Shown here: in pieces, positions 8,277 through 16,411 of the stretch | Position numbering within the stretch: position 1 is the first letter of the stretch | Layout: each line of letters starts with the position of its first letter | Assembly (NCBI RefSeq): GCF_004327355.1 | Contig: NZ_QJUM01000026.1 | Coordinates: 35,626-99,625 of the forward strand | Source: Phytopseudomonas dryadis | GTDB lineage: Bacteria > Pseudomonadota > Gammaproteobacteria > Pseudomonadales > Pseudomonadaceae | Reading direction: 5' to 3' | DNA: 64,000 nt | Notes under the pieces: model-generated | Seen by the model: only the letters and a program-made list of their open reading frames with translations | What the model was told of the DNA's origin: nothing | The model's database searches: none | Program-made: the position numbers and the translations under genes

Positions 8277-9026
8277 ATGTCGCAGTTGCTACCGTTGTCA
8301 CCGGTTCCCCTCTATAGCCAGCTCAAGGAGCTGCTGCGCTCGCGCATTCTCGATGGCAGCTATGCGTCGCACAGTCGCATGCCCTCGGAAAACGAGCTCG
8401 GCCAGCTGTATGGCGTCAGCCGCATCACCGTGCGCCAGGCGCTGGGCGACCTGCAGAAGGAGGGGCTGATCTTCAAGATCCACGGCAAGGGCACCTTCGT
8501 CGCCAAGCCCAAGGCCTTCCAGAACGTCAGCACCCTGCAGGGGCTGGCCGAGTCGATGACGCAAATGGGTTATGAGGTGCTCAACAAGCTGCGCAGTTTC
8601 CGCCACGTGCCGGCCTCGGCGCTGGTCGCCGAACGCCTGCAGGTGGCGGAGGGCAGCCGCGTCACGGAAGTCCGCCGGGTGCGGCTGATCAACCGCGAGC
8701 CGATCTCCCTGGAAATCACCTGGCTGCCGCAGGCCGTGGGCGAGAAGCTGGAAAAGGTCGACCTGGTCACCCGCGACATCTTCCTGATCCTGGAGAACGA
8801 CTGCGGCATCGCCCTGGGCCATGCCGACCTGGCCATCGACGCCGTGCTGGCCGACAGCGACCTGACCCAGGCCCTGGCGGTGGAAGAGGGCGCGCCGATC
8901 ATGCGCATCGAGCGCCTGACCCACACCGCCGATGGCACGCCGCTGGATTTCGAACACCTCTACTACCGTGGCGATGCCTTCCAGTATCGCCTGCGCATCG
9001 ACCGACACAAGGGCGCGCAGCCATGA
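8277..9026 (+). CDS. GntR-family regulator, HutC/UTRA type
   Basis: Seen: 249 residues. The N-terminal winged helix has the family hallmark RMPSENELGQLYGVSRITVR, the wing KIHGKGTFVA follows, and a UTRA-like ligand domain fills residues about 95-240 with the typical closing FEHLYYRGDAFQYR. ATG 8277 follows AAGG at eight bases. Known: HutC-type regulators repress catabolic or uptake operons until a small ligand binds the UTRA domain. Its TGA overlaps the ATG of the AprA-like gene, so it is the first gene of the rightward operon and presumably its own repressor. The 16-base palindrome at 8243 is its likely operator. Confidence 0.93.
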   Translation: MSQLLPLSPVPLYSQLKELLRSRILDGSYASHSRMPSENELGQLYGVSRITVRQALGDLQKEGLIFKIHGKGTFVAKPKAFQNVSTLQGLAESMTQMGYEVLNKLRSFRHVPASALVAERLQVAEGSRVTEVRRVRLINREPISLEITWLPQAVGEKLEKVDLVTRDIFLILENDCGIALGHADLAIDAVLADSDLTQALAVEEGAPIMRIERLTHTADGTPLDFEHLYYRGDAFQYRLRIDRHKGAQP

Positions 9027-10753
9027 GCATCGATACCCTGCAACAGGAATACGACATCGTCGTCATCGGCGGCGGCACCGCCGGCCCCATGGCGGCGATC
9101 AAGGCCAAGGAGCGCAACAAGGCGCTGCGCGTGCTGCTGGTCGACAAGGCCAACGTCAAGCGCAGCGGGGCGATCAGCATGGGCATGGACGGCCTCAACA
9201 ACGCCATCGTGCCCGGCCACGCCACGCCCGAGCAGTACACCAAGGAAATCACCGTGGCCAATGACGGCATCGTCAACCAGGCCGCGGTCTATGCCTATGC
9301 CACCCACAGTTTCGAGACCATCGAGCAGCTCGACCGCTGGGGGGTGAAGTTCGAGAAGGATGAAACCGGCGACTACGCGGTGAAGAAGGTGCATCACATG
9401 GGCGCCTACGTGCTGCCGATGCCCGAGGGGCACGACATCAAGAAGGTGCTGTATCGCCAGCTCAAGCGCGCCCGGGTGGAAATCACCAACCGCCTGGTGG
9501 CGACCCGCCTGCTGACCGGTGCCGACGGCGCGGTCAACGGCCTTATGGGTTTCGACTGCCGCACCGCCGATTTCCATGTGATCAAGGCCAAGGCGGTGAT
9601 CCTCTGCTGCGGCGCGGCCGGACGTCTCGGCCTGCCGGCTTCCGGCTACCTGATGGGTACCTACGAGAACCCGACCAATGCTGGCGACGGCTACGCCATG
9701 GCCTATCACGCCGGGGCCGAGCTGGCCAACCTGGAGTGCTTCCAGATCAACCCGCTGATCAAGGATTACAACGGCCCGGCCTGCGCCTACGTCACCGGCC
9801 CGCTGGGTGGCTACACCGCCAACAACAAGGGCGAGCGCTTCATCGAGTGCGATTACTGGAGCGGCCAGATGATGTGGGAGTTCCACCAGGAGCTCGAAGG
9901 CGGCAACGGCCCGGTGTTCCTCAAGCTCGATCACCTGGCCGAGGAAACCATCCAGACCATCGAGGAGATCCTGCACAGCAACGAGCGTCCCAGCCGCGGC
10001 CAGTTCCATGCCGGGCGCGGTACCGACTACCGGCAGAGCATGGTCGAGATGCACATCTCCGAGATCGGCTTCTGCAGCGGCCACAGCGCCTCGGGGGTGT
10101 GGGTCAACGAGAAGGCCGAGACCTCGGTCAAGGGGCTTTACGCGGCCGGCGACATGGCGGCGGTGCCGCACAACTACATGCTCGGCGCCTTCACCTACGG
10201 CTGGTTCGCCGGCAACAACGCCGCCGACTATGTGGCCGAGCGCGACTACAGCGCCCTGGATCAGGCGCAGATCGACGCCGAGCGGGCGCGGGTCTATGCG
10301 CCGCTGCATCGCGAGCACGGCCTGCCGCCCGCACAGGTCGAGTACAAGCTGCGCCGCTTCGTCAACGATTACCTGCAACCACCGAAGGTCACCCGGAAGA
10401 TGGAGATCGGCCTGCAACGCTTCGCCGCCATCGAGGCGGATCTGACCGAGCTGAAGGCCAACAATGCTCACGAGCTGATGCGCGCCATGGAAGTCAGCGT
10501 GATCCGCGACTGCGCGGAAATGGCCGCGCGCGCCTCGCTGTTTCGCAAGGAAAGCCGTTGGGGCCTGTACCACCACCGGGTCGATCACCCCGAGCGCAAC
10601 GACGCCGAGTGGTTCGTGCATTGCCACCTGAAGAAGGACGAACACGGCCGGATGGTCAGCTTCAAGCAGCCGGTCGAGCCCTATCTGATCGCCCTGGATG
10701 ACGAAGAGCAGCAGGCCTACAACCGCCTGCGGGTGAAAACCGAAGCCGCGTGA
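9023..10753 (+). CDS. AprA-like FAD flavoprotein (fumarate reductase/adenylylsulfate reductase alpha family)
   Basis: Seen: 576 residues. FAD-binding GGGTAG at 16-21, then VDKANVKRSGAISMGMDGLNN, a capping domain, the FAD-site AAGDMAAVPHNYMLGAF, and a helical C-terminal domain ending in a charged segment. The RSGAIS segment and overall layout resemble adenylylsulfate reductase alpha subunits more than succinate dehydrogenase. Known: AprA interconverts adenylylsulfate and sulfite using electrons from the AprB ferredoxin. Inferred: a sulfur-oxyanion or organosulfur oxidoreductase, because an AprB-like ferredoxin and SsuABC-like transporter follow. It is shorter than dissimilatory AprA (which I recall as above 600 residues) and the organism shows no sulfate-respiration genes here, so the reaction may differ. 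Confidence 0.85.
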   Translation: MSIDTLQQEYDIVVIGGGTAGPMAAIKAKERNKALRVLLVDKANVKRSGAISMGMDGLNNAIVPGHATPEQYTKEITVANDGIVNQAAVYAYATHSFETIEQLDRWGVKFEKDETGDYAVKKVHHMGAYVLPMPEGHDIKKVLYRQLKRARVEITNRLVATRLLTGADGAVNGLMGFDCRTADFHVIKAKAVILCCGAAGRLGLPASGYLMGTYENPTNAGDGYAMAYHAGAELANLECFQINPLIKDYNGPACAYVTGPLGGYTANNKGERFIECDYWSGQMMWEFHQELEGGNGPVFLKLDHLAEETIQTIEEILHSNERPSRGQFHAGRGTDYRQSMVEMHISEIGFCSGHSASGVWVNEKAETSVKGLYAAGDMAAVPHNYMLGAFTYGWFAGNNAADYVAERDYSALDQAQIDAERARVYAPLHREHGLPPAQVEYKLRRFVNDYLQPPKVTRKMEIGLQRFAAIEADLTELKANNAHELMRAMEVSVIRDCAEMAARASLFRKESRWGLYHHRVDHPERNDAEWFVHCHLKKDEHGRMVSFKQPVEPYLIALDDEEQQAYNRLRVKTEAA

Positions 10754-10758
10754 CGAAA

Positions 10759-10790
10759 GTAGGGTGCAAGACCGCGAAGCGTCTTCCACC
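10759..10790. repeat. REP-like hairpin between the flavoprotein and ferredoxin genes
   Basis: Seen: GTAGGGTGCAAGAC, a short loop, then GTCTTCCACC, forming a stem-loop immediately after the AprA-like stop. It resembles the GTAGGGTGG repeat near 30853. It could modulate message stability within the operon. No gene is present in this gap. Confidence 0.45.
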
Positions 10791-10849
10791 AGCGTGCCTG
10801 CAGAGATGCAGAAAAAGACGAGAGCCACAGGCTCCGAGGACACCGTGAT

Positions 10850-11095
10850 ATGGCCTTCCAGCCCCAGGAAATCCTGCTGCGCAGCAATGCGCCCGTGACC
10901 ATCGACGAAGACAAGTGCATCGCCCACAAGGGCTGCACCGTGTGTGTCGACGTCTGCCCGATGGACCTGCTGGCGATCAACCCCGCGACGCAGAAGGCCT
11001 ACATGGCCTTCGACGAGTGTTGGTACTGCATGCCGTGCGAGAAGGATTGCCCGACCGATGCGGTGCGCGTCGAGATTCCCTATCTGCTGCGTTGA
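10850..11095 (+). CDS. AprB-like ferredoxin with two [4Fe-4S] sites
   Basis: Seen: 81 residues with eight cysteines in two sets, Cys23-29-32-36 (CIAHKGCTVCVDVCP) and Cys57-60-63-67 (CWYCMPCEKDCP). The second set matches the CWxCxxCxxxCP style of adenylylsulfate reductase beta subunits. Known: AprB carries two [4Fe-4S] clusters to the FAD of AprA and has a C-terminal tail clasping AprA. Here the tail is almost absent, leaving only the cluster core. The first cysteine spacing (five residues rather than two between the first two Cys) is unusual. Inferred: electron donor or acceptor for the flavoprotein encoded upstream. GAGGA lies upstream of ATG 10850. Confidence 0.88.
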   Translation: MAFQPQEILLRSNAPVTIDEDKCIAHKGCTVCVDVCPMDLLAINPATQKAYMAFDECWYCMPCEKDCPTDAVRVEIPYLLR

Positions 11096-11117
11096 ACGAA
11101 ACGCGATTTGACTTTTT

Positions 11118-11175
11118 GTAGGAGCCCGCTTGCGGGCGATTAGCGGGAAAGCATCGCCCGCAAGCGGGCTCCTAC
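11118..11175. repeat. REPIN (inverted pair of REP palindromes)
   Basis: Seen: GTAGGAGCCCGCTTGCGGGC, a 17-base loop, then the inverse copy ending in GGGCTCCTAC. This is a perfect long hairpin in the gap between the ferredoxin and binding-protein genes. Known: Pseudomonas REP pairs are non-autonomous elements mobilised by REP-associated tyrosine transposases. No transposase gene is present in the window. It could act as an mRNA boundary inside the operon. Confidence 0.85.
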
Positions 11176-11340
11176 GGAATGTACGGCCTTAGCCATTCGC
11201 TACGCGTTAGTCACAACAGCTAGAAAAGCGACACGCCATCCGGCCAACCACCGGACGCCCGATGCCACACCCCTCGTTTCCCACCCTCGACCCGATGGCG
11301 GAGACGATTCCAACACCTATTGATTCGAGGGGAGACACCC

Positions 11341-12747
11341 ATGCACTTGCGTACCACTCTGGTCGGCCTCGCGCTGGCCATCGGCGCCGTCTCGGCGCAG
11401 GCTGAAACCATCCGCATCGCCATCGGCACCCAGGACACCACCATCAACTGCGCTACCGGCGGTTTGCTGATCCGCGAGCTCGGCCTGCTCGACAAGTACC
11501 TGCCGCGCGACGGCAAGTACCAGGATGCCAAGTACCAGATCGAGTGGAAGAATTTCACCAGCGGCGCGCCACTGACCAACGAAATGGTCGCCGGCAAGCT
11601 CGACTTCGGTGCCATGGCCGACTTCCCCGGTTCGTTCAACGGCGTGGCCTTCCGTGATGCCGGCAAGCAGAGCCTGTTCATCAGCGTCCTGTCCGGTAGC
11701 ACCAAGGGCAGCGGCAACGGCATCGTGGTGCCGGCGTCGTCCAGCGTGCAGTCGCTGGCCGAGCTCAAGGGCAAGACCATTTCCGTGCCGTTCGCCTCCA
11801 CCGCCCACGGCATGCTGCTGCGCGCCGTTGCCGCTCAGGGCTGGGACCCGCAGAAGGACGTGCGCATCATCGCCCAGGCGCCGGAGATCGCCGGCTCGGC
11901 GCTGCGCAGCAACCGTATCGAGGCCCACGCCGACTTCGTGCCCTTCGCCGAGCTGTTCCCCAACCGTGGCTTCGCCCGCAAGATCTACGACGGCTCCCAG
12001 GCCAACGCGCCGACCTTCCACGGTGCCCTGGTGGATGCGGCCTACGCCGAGAAATACCCGGAGATCGTCACCGCCTACCTGCGCGCCGGTCTGGAGGCCG
12101 ATCGCCTGATCGCCGCCGAGCCGGAGAAGTACAGCGAGCTGATCGAGAAGGTCACCGGCATCGAGGCCGAGGTGAACTACCTGTTCCACGGCCCGCTCGG
12201 CCTGCAGACCCGCGACCTGACCTGGAAGCCCGAATACCGCCAGGCCGTCGCCACCTCCATCGACACCCTCAAGCTGCTGAAGAAGACCGACCGCGGCCTG
12301 AACGTCGAGCAGTTCGTCGACGACCAGTACATCCGCGCCGCCTTCAAGGCCGAGGGCCGCGACTACGACCAGGCCCTGGCCGACTACGCGCAGTTGCCGC
12401 TCGAGGCCAACGATGCGGTGACCGGCCGGCCGATCAGCGACTTCAAGCGCCTGGCGCAGATCTGGGTGCGTGGCGAGGACAAGGTGCGTCATTACGCATC
12501 CCCGGAAGCGGCGCTCAAGGCGCTGGCGCAACTCGAAGAGGAGGGCAAGGACATCCGCGCCATCTACGCCCAGGCCGCCGACAGTGGCATCAAGCTGCTG
12601 GCCAACCAGGCCTGGTTCGTGCGCAACGGCAAGGGCGAGCTGAGCGCCTTCCTGCTCAAGGGGCAGGCCGAGGCCTATGCCAAGGCCCACGGCGGTGAAG
12701 CCCTGGACTTCGGCAGCGCCAACCAGCGTCTGCTGGCGGCACGCTGA
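11341..12747 (+). CDS. ABC transporter substrate-binding protein, SsuA/NrtA-like, with extra C-terminal domain
   Basis: Seen: 468 residues. Signal peptide about 1-21 (cleavage after VSAQA). The binding fold covers roughly 22-370 with TTINCATGGLLIREL, the SGAPLTNEMVAGKLDFG segment and STAHGMLLRAVAA typical of sulfonate/nitrate binders. Known: SsuA/TauA proteins are usually some 320-340 residues. The extra C-terminal stretch (about 375-468) contains VRNGKGELSAFLLKG and AYAKAHGGEALDF, reminiscent of the NosL/copper-chaperone fold. That resemblance is an inference. A strong GGGGAGA precedes ATG 11341. It is the only binding protein seen for the two ABC systems of this region. Confidence 0.88.
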   Translation: MHLRTTLVGLALAIGAVSAQAETIRIAIGTQDTTINCATGGLLIRELGLLDKYLPRDGKYQDAKYQIEWKNFTSGAPLTNEMVAGKLDFGAMADFPGSFNGVAFRDAGKQSLFISVLSGSTKGSGNGIVVPASSSVQSLAELKGKTISVPFASTAHGMLLRAVAAQGWDPQKDVRIIAQAPEIAGSALRSNRIEAHADFVPFAELFPNRGFARKIYDGSQANAPTFHGALVDAAYAEKYPEIVTAYLRAGLEADRLIAAEPEKYSELIEKVTGIEAEVNYLFHGPLGLQTRDLTWKPEYRQAVATSIDTLKLLKKTDRGLNVEQFVDDQYIRAAFKAEGRDYDQALADYAQLPLEANDAVTGRPISDFKRLAQIWVRGEDKVRHYASPEAALKALAQLEEEGKDIRAIYAQAADSGIKLLANQAWFVRNGKGELSAFLLKGQAEAYAKAHGGEALDFGSANQRLLAAR

Positions 12748-12797
12748 GCGGTCTGCTGCGCCATGCCTCGCGTGGTGCAGCGTCTCACTGGAGCCTG

Positions 12798-13580
12798 ATG
12801 ATGACTTCTTTACAGCGTTGGCCCCTGCGTCTGCTCTCGCTCGCCTTGTGCCTGGGGTTCTGGCAGGTGGCGACCCACTCGCGCCTGGATCTCGGCCTGC
12901 TCACCTTCACCTACGTGCCCACGCCGGGGTCGGTCGTCGACGCCGCCTGGGCGCTGCTGGAATCCAGCAGACTCTGGGATCATGTTGGCGCCAGCCTTCG
13001 CCGGGTCTTCAGCGGCTACCTGGTCGCCGCGCTGTTGGGCGTCGCCCTGGGCATCGCCATCGGCCGTTCGCGCTGGGCCGAAGACAGCCTGCTGCCGCCG
13101 CTGGAAGTGCTGCGGCCGATTCCGGCCGTGGCCTGGATTCCCCTGGCGATCCTGATGTTCCCCTCGTCGGAACTGTCGATGATCTTCATCACCTTCACCG
13201 GCGCGCTGTTTCCGGTATTGCTCAACACCGTGCACGGCGTGGAAGGCGTCGATGCGCGGCTGGTCGCCTCGGCGCGCAGCCTCGGTGCCGGGCGTCTGGC
13301 GATCCTCCGCGAGGTGATCCTGCCGGGCGCGGCGCCAAGCATCGTCACCGGCCTGGCGATCGGCATGGGGACGTCCTGGTTCTGCCTGGTCACCGCCGAG
13401 ATGATCTCCGGGCAGTTCGGCATCGGCTACTACACCTGGGAGTCCTACACCATCCAGAACTACCCGGACATCATCGTCGGCATGCTGCTGATCGGCGTGC
13501 TCGGCATGGGCAGCAGCGTGCTGGTCAAGCGCCTCGGCAACCTGCTGACGCCCTGGTACCGCAGTGGAGGGCGCCGTTGA
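12798..13580 (+). CDS. ABC transporter permease, SsuC/NrtB-like
   Basis: Seen: 260 residues with about six hydrophobic segments and the coupling loop LVASARSLGAGRLAIL followed by REVILPGAAP. Known: BPD_transp_1 permease of the sulfonate/nitrate/taurine class in the inner membrane. Two adjacent ATGs (12798, 12801) follow GGAG. The stop TGA shares one base with the ATG of the ATPase gene, so the pair is coupled. It belongs to the gntR-AprA-like operon and should pair with the binding protein encoded 50 bp upstream. Confidence 0.92.
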   Translation: MMTSLQRWPLRLLSLALCLGFWQVATHSRLDLGLLTFTYVPTPGSVVDAAWALLESSRLWDHVGASLRRVFSGYLVAALLGVALGIAIGRSRWAEDSLLPPLEVLRPIPAVAWIPLAILMFPSSELSMIFITFTGALFPVLLNTVHGVEGVDARLVASARSLGAGRLAILREVILPGAAPSIVTGLAIGMGTSWFCLVTAEMISGQFGIGYYTWESYTIQNYPDIIVGMLLIGVLGMGSSVLVKRLGNLLTPWYRSGGRR

Positions 13581-14434
13581 TGAACATTCACCAGGCCAAC
13601 CTGTCGCCAGGGCGCATCGAGGTCGAACGCCTGACCATTCGCCTGGGCGAGGGCGCCCAGGCCTTCGAAGCCGTGCAGTCGCTGGATTTCTCCATCGCCG
13701 CTGGTGAGTTCGTGTGCATTCTCGGGCCCTCCGGTTGCGGCAAGTCGACCCTGCTCGGCGCCCTGGCCGGACACCTGACGCCCAGCGCCGGCTCCCTGCG
13801 GGTCGATGGCCAGGCGGTGGACGGCCCGTCGCCGCAGCGCGGCATGGTGTTCCAGCATCACACCCTGTTGCCCTGGCGCAGCGTGCTCGACAACGTCGCC
13901 TTCGGCCTGAAGATGCAGGGCATCGGCAAGGCCGAGCGGCACCACCAGGCCCGCGAATTTCTCGGCCTGGTAGGGTTGCAGGATTTCGCCACGCGCTGGC
14001 CCAACCAACTGTCCGGGGGCATGCAGCAACGGGCGGAAATCGCCCGGGTGCTGATCAACCGGCCGCGTCTGCTGCTGATGGACGAACCCTTCGGCGCCCT
14101 CGACGCGCAAACGCGCAGCAAGATGCAGGAACTGCTGCTGGATATCTGGGGCAGGGTGCGCACCACGGTGGTGTTCGTCACCCACGATATCGACGAAGCC
14201 TTGTTCCTCGCCGACCGCATTCTGGTAATGAGTCCGCGGCCGGGACGCTTCATCGAAGACCTGCGCCTGGACTTCCGCCGTCCGCGGCATGCGGGCCTGT
14301 TGACCAGCCCCGAATTCGTGCAGCTCAAGCGCCACTGCCTGGAGCTGCTGCGCCATGAAGAAGGCCGCGAGCTGCCGCGCCTGACGCCGCTCGGGCTGCC
14401 CACCGATCATCCGCCCTTGCGAGTTGCCCTATGA
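13580..14434 (+). CDS. ABC transporter ATP-binding protein, SsuB/NrtD-like
   Basis: Seen: 284 residues with Walker A GPSGCGKST, Q-loop FQHHTLLPWR, signature LSGGMQQRAEIARVL, Walker B LLLMDEPFGALD and switch histidine VFVTHDIDEA. The C-terminal extension after about 225 (RHCLELLRHEEGRELPRL) is longer than in the first ATPase at 2215. Known: it energises the nitrate/sulfonate-type importer. Overlaps: TGATG with the permease upstream and ATGA with the HEAT-repeat gene downstream, showing tight coupling. The two ATPases of this region are clearly different in sequence, so the two transporters are not a recent duplication. Confidence 0.93.
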   Translation: MNIHQANLSPGRIEVERLTIRLGEGAQAFEAVQSLDFSIAAGEFVCILGPSGCGKSTLLGALAGHLTPSAGSLRVDGQAVDGPSPQRGMVFQHHTLLPWRSVLDNVAFGLKMQGIGKAERHHQAREFLGLVGLQDFATRWPNQLSGGMQQRAEIARVLINRPRLLLMDEPFGALDAQTRSKMQELLLDIWGRVRTTVVFVTHDIDEALFLADRILVMSPRPGRFIEDLRLDFRRPRHAGLLTSPEFVQLKRHCLELLRHEEGRELPRLTPLGLPTDHPPLRVAL

Positions 14435-15399
14435 GCGACTTGAGTACCGACAATCCCGACATTCTCGAGCTGCTGCCACGTCTGCAGGACGAGGACGCCG
14501 GCGTGCGGCGCATCGCCCTGATCGAACTGGCCGACCTGGAGGAACCCGACGCCTTGCCCTGGCTGGTGCAGGCGCTGGGTAGGGATCCGTCCGCCGACGT
14601 GCGCGCCGAGGCGGCGCGCCTGCTGGAGGCCTGGGAAGAGCCGGAAGTGGTGAGTGGCCTGTGCGCGGCGCTGACCGATGCCGACGCCCGTGTGCGCGGC
14701 GCGGCGGCGCAAAGCCTGAGCGAGTTGAAAAGCGCCGATGCCGGCCGCGTGGTGCTGCCCTGGGCCACGCATGCCGATGCCTTCGTCCGCGCCAGTACCC
14801 TGCGGGCGTTGCGTGAGCTGCGCCTGGTGGACAGCGTGCCCACGGCCGTTGCCGCCTTGCAGGACAGCGATGCCTTCGTCCGTCGTGAAGCGGTGGGCAT
14901 CCTCGGTTGGTTGAAGCAGACCGATGCCTTGCCGCAACTGGCACGACTGGCCAGCGACGATGCCGATACCGAAGTACGCCGCGCCGCCACCGGCGCGCTT
15001 GGCCTGGCCAGTGACGACAGCGTGTTGCCGGCCTTGCAGGCGGCCCTGAAGGATCGCGAATGGCAGGTGCGTGAGGAAGCGGCCACCACCCTGGGCAAGG
15101 TCGGCCGCAGCGGCGCCGGCCCGGCGTTGCTGGAAGCGCTGGATGACAGCTACTGGCAGGTGCGGCTGCGCGCCGTGCGGGCGCTCGGACGCTTGCGTTT
15201 CACGGCGGCGCGCGACGCCCTGGTGGAACTGCTGGGGCACGCCATCAGCAACCTGCGCAAGGAATCGGCGCTGGCGCTGGGCGAACTGGGCGATGCTCAG
15301 GCGTTGCCAGCCCTGCAGGCCGCCGAGCAGGATGCCGACCCGGAAGTGCGCAAGGCGGTGCGTATCGCCATCGCGCAGTTGCGTGCCGTCGCTCCATGA
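14431..15399 (+). CDS. HEAT-repeat protein
   Basis: Seen: 322 residues, soluble, no signal peptide. It is built of about nine to ten helical pairs of roughly 31 residues, each with a D-xx-VR-xx-A core (for example DAGVRRIALIELADL, DAFVRREAVGILGWL, DPEVRKAVRIAIAQL). Known: HEAT/PBS-lyase-type repeats make curved scaffolds that bind partner proteins. They occur with phycobilin lyases and with some metalloenzyme systems. Inferred: scaffold or maturation factor for the flavoprotein/ferredoxin pair or regulator of the transporter. Coupled by overlapping codons to the ATPase gene before it and the DUF971 gene after it. Specific function unknown. Confidence 0.88.
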   Translation: MSDLSTDNPDILELLPRLQDEDAGVRRIALIELADLEEPDALPWLVQALGRDPSADVRAEAARLLEAWEEPEVVSGLCAALTDADARVRGAAAQSLSELKSADAGRVVLPWATHADAFVRASTLRALRELRLVDSVPTAVAALQDSDAFVRREAVGILGWLKQTDALPQLARLASDDADTEVRRAATGALGLASDDSVLPALQAALKDREWQVREEAATTLGKVGRSGAGPALLEALDDSYWQVRLRAVRALGRLRFTAARDALVELLGHAISNLRKESALALGELGDAQALPALQAAEQDADPEVRKAVRIAIAQLRAVAP

Positions 15400-15689
15400 G
15401 CCAGGTCCCCGTCGCGCTGCGCAACAGCGCCGGGCAAGCGCTATTGACCATCGACTGGGGCGAGGGGCAGGTGCAACAACTCGGCCATGGGCGCTTGCGT
15501 GCCCAGTGTCCGTGCTCGCAATGCCGGGCGGCACGCCTGGCGCAGCGTATCGACGTGGCGCCTGCGGGCGTGCGGATCACGGCGATCCATTCTCAGGGCT
15601 ATGGTGTGCAGCTGGTGTTCGATGACGGCCATGATCGCGGTATCTATCCCTGGAGCTACCTGCGCGAACTGGGAGAGACTGGGATTTGA
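15396..15689 (+). CDS. DUF971 (GBBH-like N-terminal domain) protein
   Basis: Seen: 97 residues with the CPCSQCRAAR cysteine cluster (about 38-47), an internal ITAIHSQGYGVQLVFDDGHDRGIYPWSYLREL signature split over beta strands, and no membrane segment. Known: this small domain occurs alone, at the N-terminus of gamma-butyrobetaine hydroxylase, and beside iron-sulfur carrier genes. The cysteines and histidine suggest zinc or iron-sulfur binding. Inferred: accessory factor for the iron-sulfur/flavin enzyme of the operon. It is the last gene, and its ATG overlaps the HEAT gene stop by four bases. Confidence 0.85.
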   Translation: MSQVPVALRNSAGQALLTIDWGEGQVQQLGHGRLRAQCPCSQCRAARLAQRIDVAPAGVRITAIHSQGYGVQLVFDDGHDRGIYPWSYLRELGETGI

Positions 15690-15748
15690 GTTGGGGGCTT
15701 GTCGTATTGCTTGGTTGTCACGACGCCACTCCTGCTGGACGGCCGAGA

Positions 15749-15847
15749 CCGCTTCGCGCCGGGGGCGACGCTCCTACGCGATTGATGTCGGACGCCATCT
15801 CGCAGGCACCTCGGTATTGTAGGAGCCGCCCCCCCGCGGCGAATCGT
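15749..15847. repeat. Two REP palindromes after the DUF971 gene
   Basis: Seen: one inverse copy ending CGCCGGGGGCGACGCTCCTAC (15759-15779) and one forward copy GTAGGAGCCGCCCCC... GGCGAATCG (15820-15847). The rest of the 15690-15982 gap shows no gene. The elements probably form a transcript end between convergent operons. Confidence 0.7.
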
Positions 15848-15982
15848 GCGGCCGACGCAATTATGCGGTAAGGCCACTGTCGCATCGCCCGCAAGGCTAG
15901 GCGCCCCGCAGCTCCTGCAGGTGAGCTAATAACCGCGTCCCGAAGCGATCGCTTCGCGCCAGAGTTGCTGATTCAAGCTCAC

Positions 15983-16138
15983 TTATCCCTTGTTCTTGCG
16001 CTGCGGTTTGGGCCGCCCCTGTACGCACTTGAAACGCGGTTCGGTCTTGCAGATCACGTAGATACGCCCGCGGCGCTTGACGATCTGGCAGTCGCGATGG
16101 CGCAGCTTGGCCTGTTTCAGCGAGGCGACGACTTTCAT
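15983..16138 (-). CDS. rpmJ: 50S ribosomal protein L36, zinc-independent (C-) paralogue
   Basis: Seen: 51 residues, basic, beginning MKVVASLKQAKLRHRDC and containing the L36 core RRGRIYVICKTEPRFK. The Cys-x2-Cys and final histidine zinc ligands of standard L36 are not kept (only Cys17, Cys30 and Cys38 remain), and the protein is longer than the usual 38 residues. Known: C- paralogues replace zinc-binding L36 during zinc starvation and belong to the Zur regulon. Its ATG overlaps the stop of the L31 gene by four bases, so both are made from one message controlled by the palindrome at 16412. Confidence 0.93.
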   Translation of the reverse strand: MKVVASLKQAKLRHRDCQIVKRRGRIYVICKTEPRFKCVQGRPKPQRKNKG

Positions 16139-16395
16139 GAGCGGGCTCCTGCGAATCCGGCGAAGCGCTTGTTGAAGCCGGCCACGCGGCCTTCGCTCTT
16201 GGTCTGGCGCTGCTGGCCGGTGTAGATCGGGTGCGAGACGCTGGACACATCCAGGGCGACGTAGGGGTAGGTGTTGCCATCGCTGTGCTCGCGGGTCTTG
16301 TCGGTGCTCACCGTGGAGCCGATCAGCCAGTAGGCGTCAGCGGAGACATCGTGGAACAGCACGGGACGGTAATCGGGGTGGATGCCGGGTTTCAT
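16135..16395 (-). CDS. rpmE2: 50S ribosomal protein L31 type B, zinc-independent
   Basis: Seen: 86 residues starting MKPGIHPDYRPVLFHD, the type B L31 hallmark, with SHPIYTGQQRQ near the middle and no zinc-finger cysteines. ATG 16395 has GGAG upstream. Known: L31B (YkgM) substitutes for zinc-containing L31 when zinc is scarce, which frees zinc. It is directly repressed by Zur in many gammaproteobacteria. Coupled to the L36 paralogue. The strong dyad 17 bases upstream of the ATG fits Zur control. Confidence 0.95.
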   Translation of the reverse strand: MKPGIHPDYRPVLFHDVSADAYWLIGSTVSTDKTREHSDGNTYPYVALDVSSVSHPIYTGQQRQTKSEGRVAGFNKRFAGFAGARS

Positions 16396-16411
16396 GGGAA
16401 CTCCAATCAAT

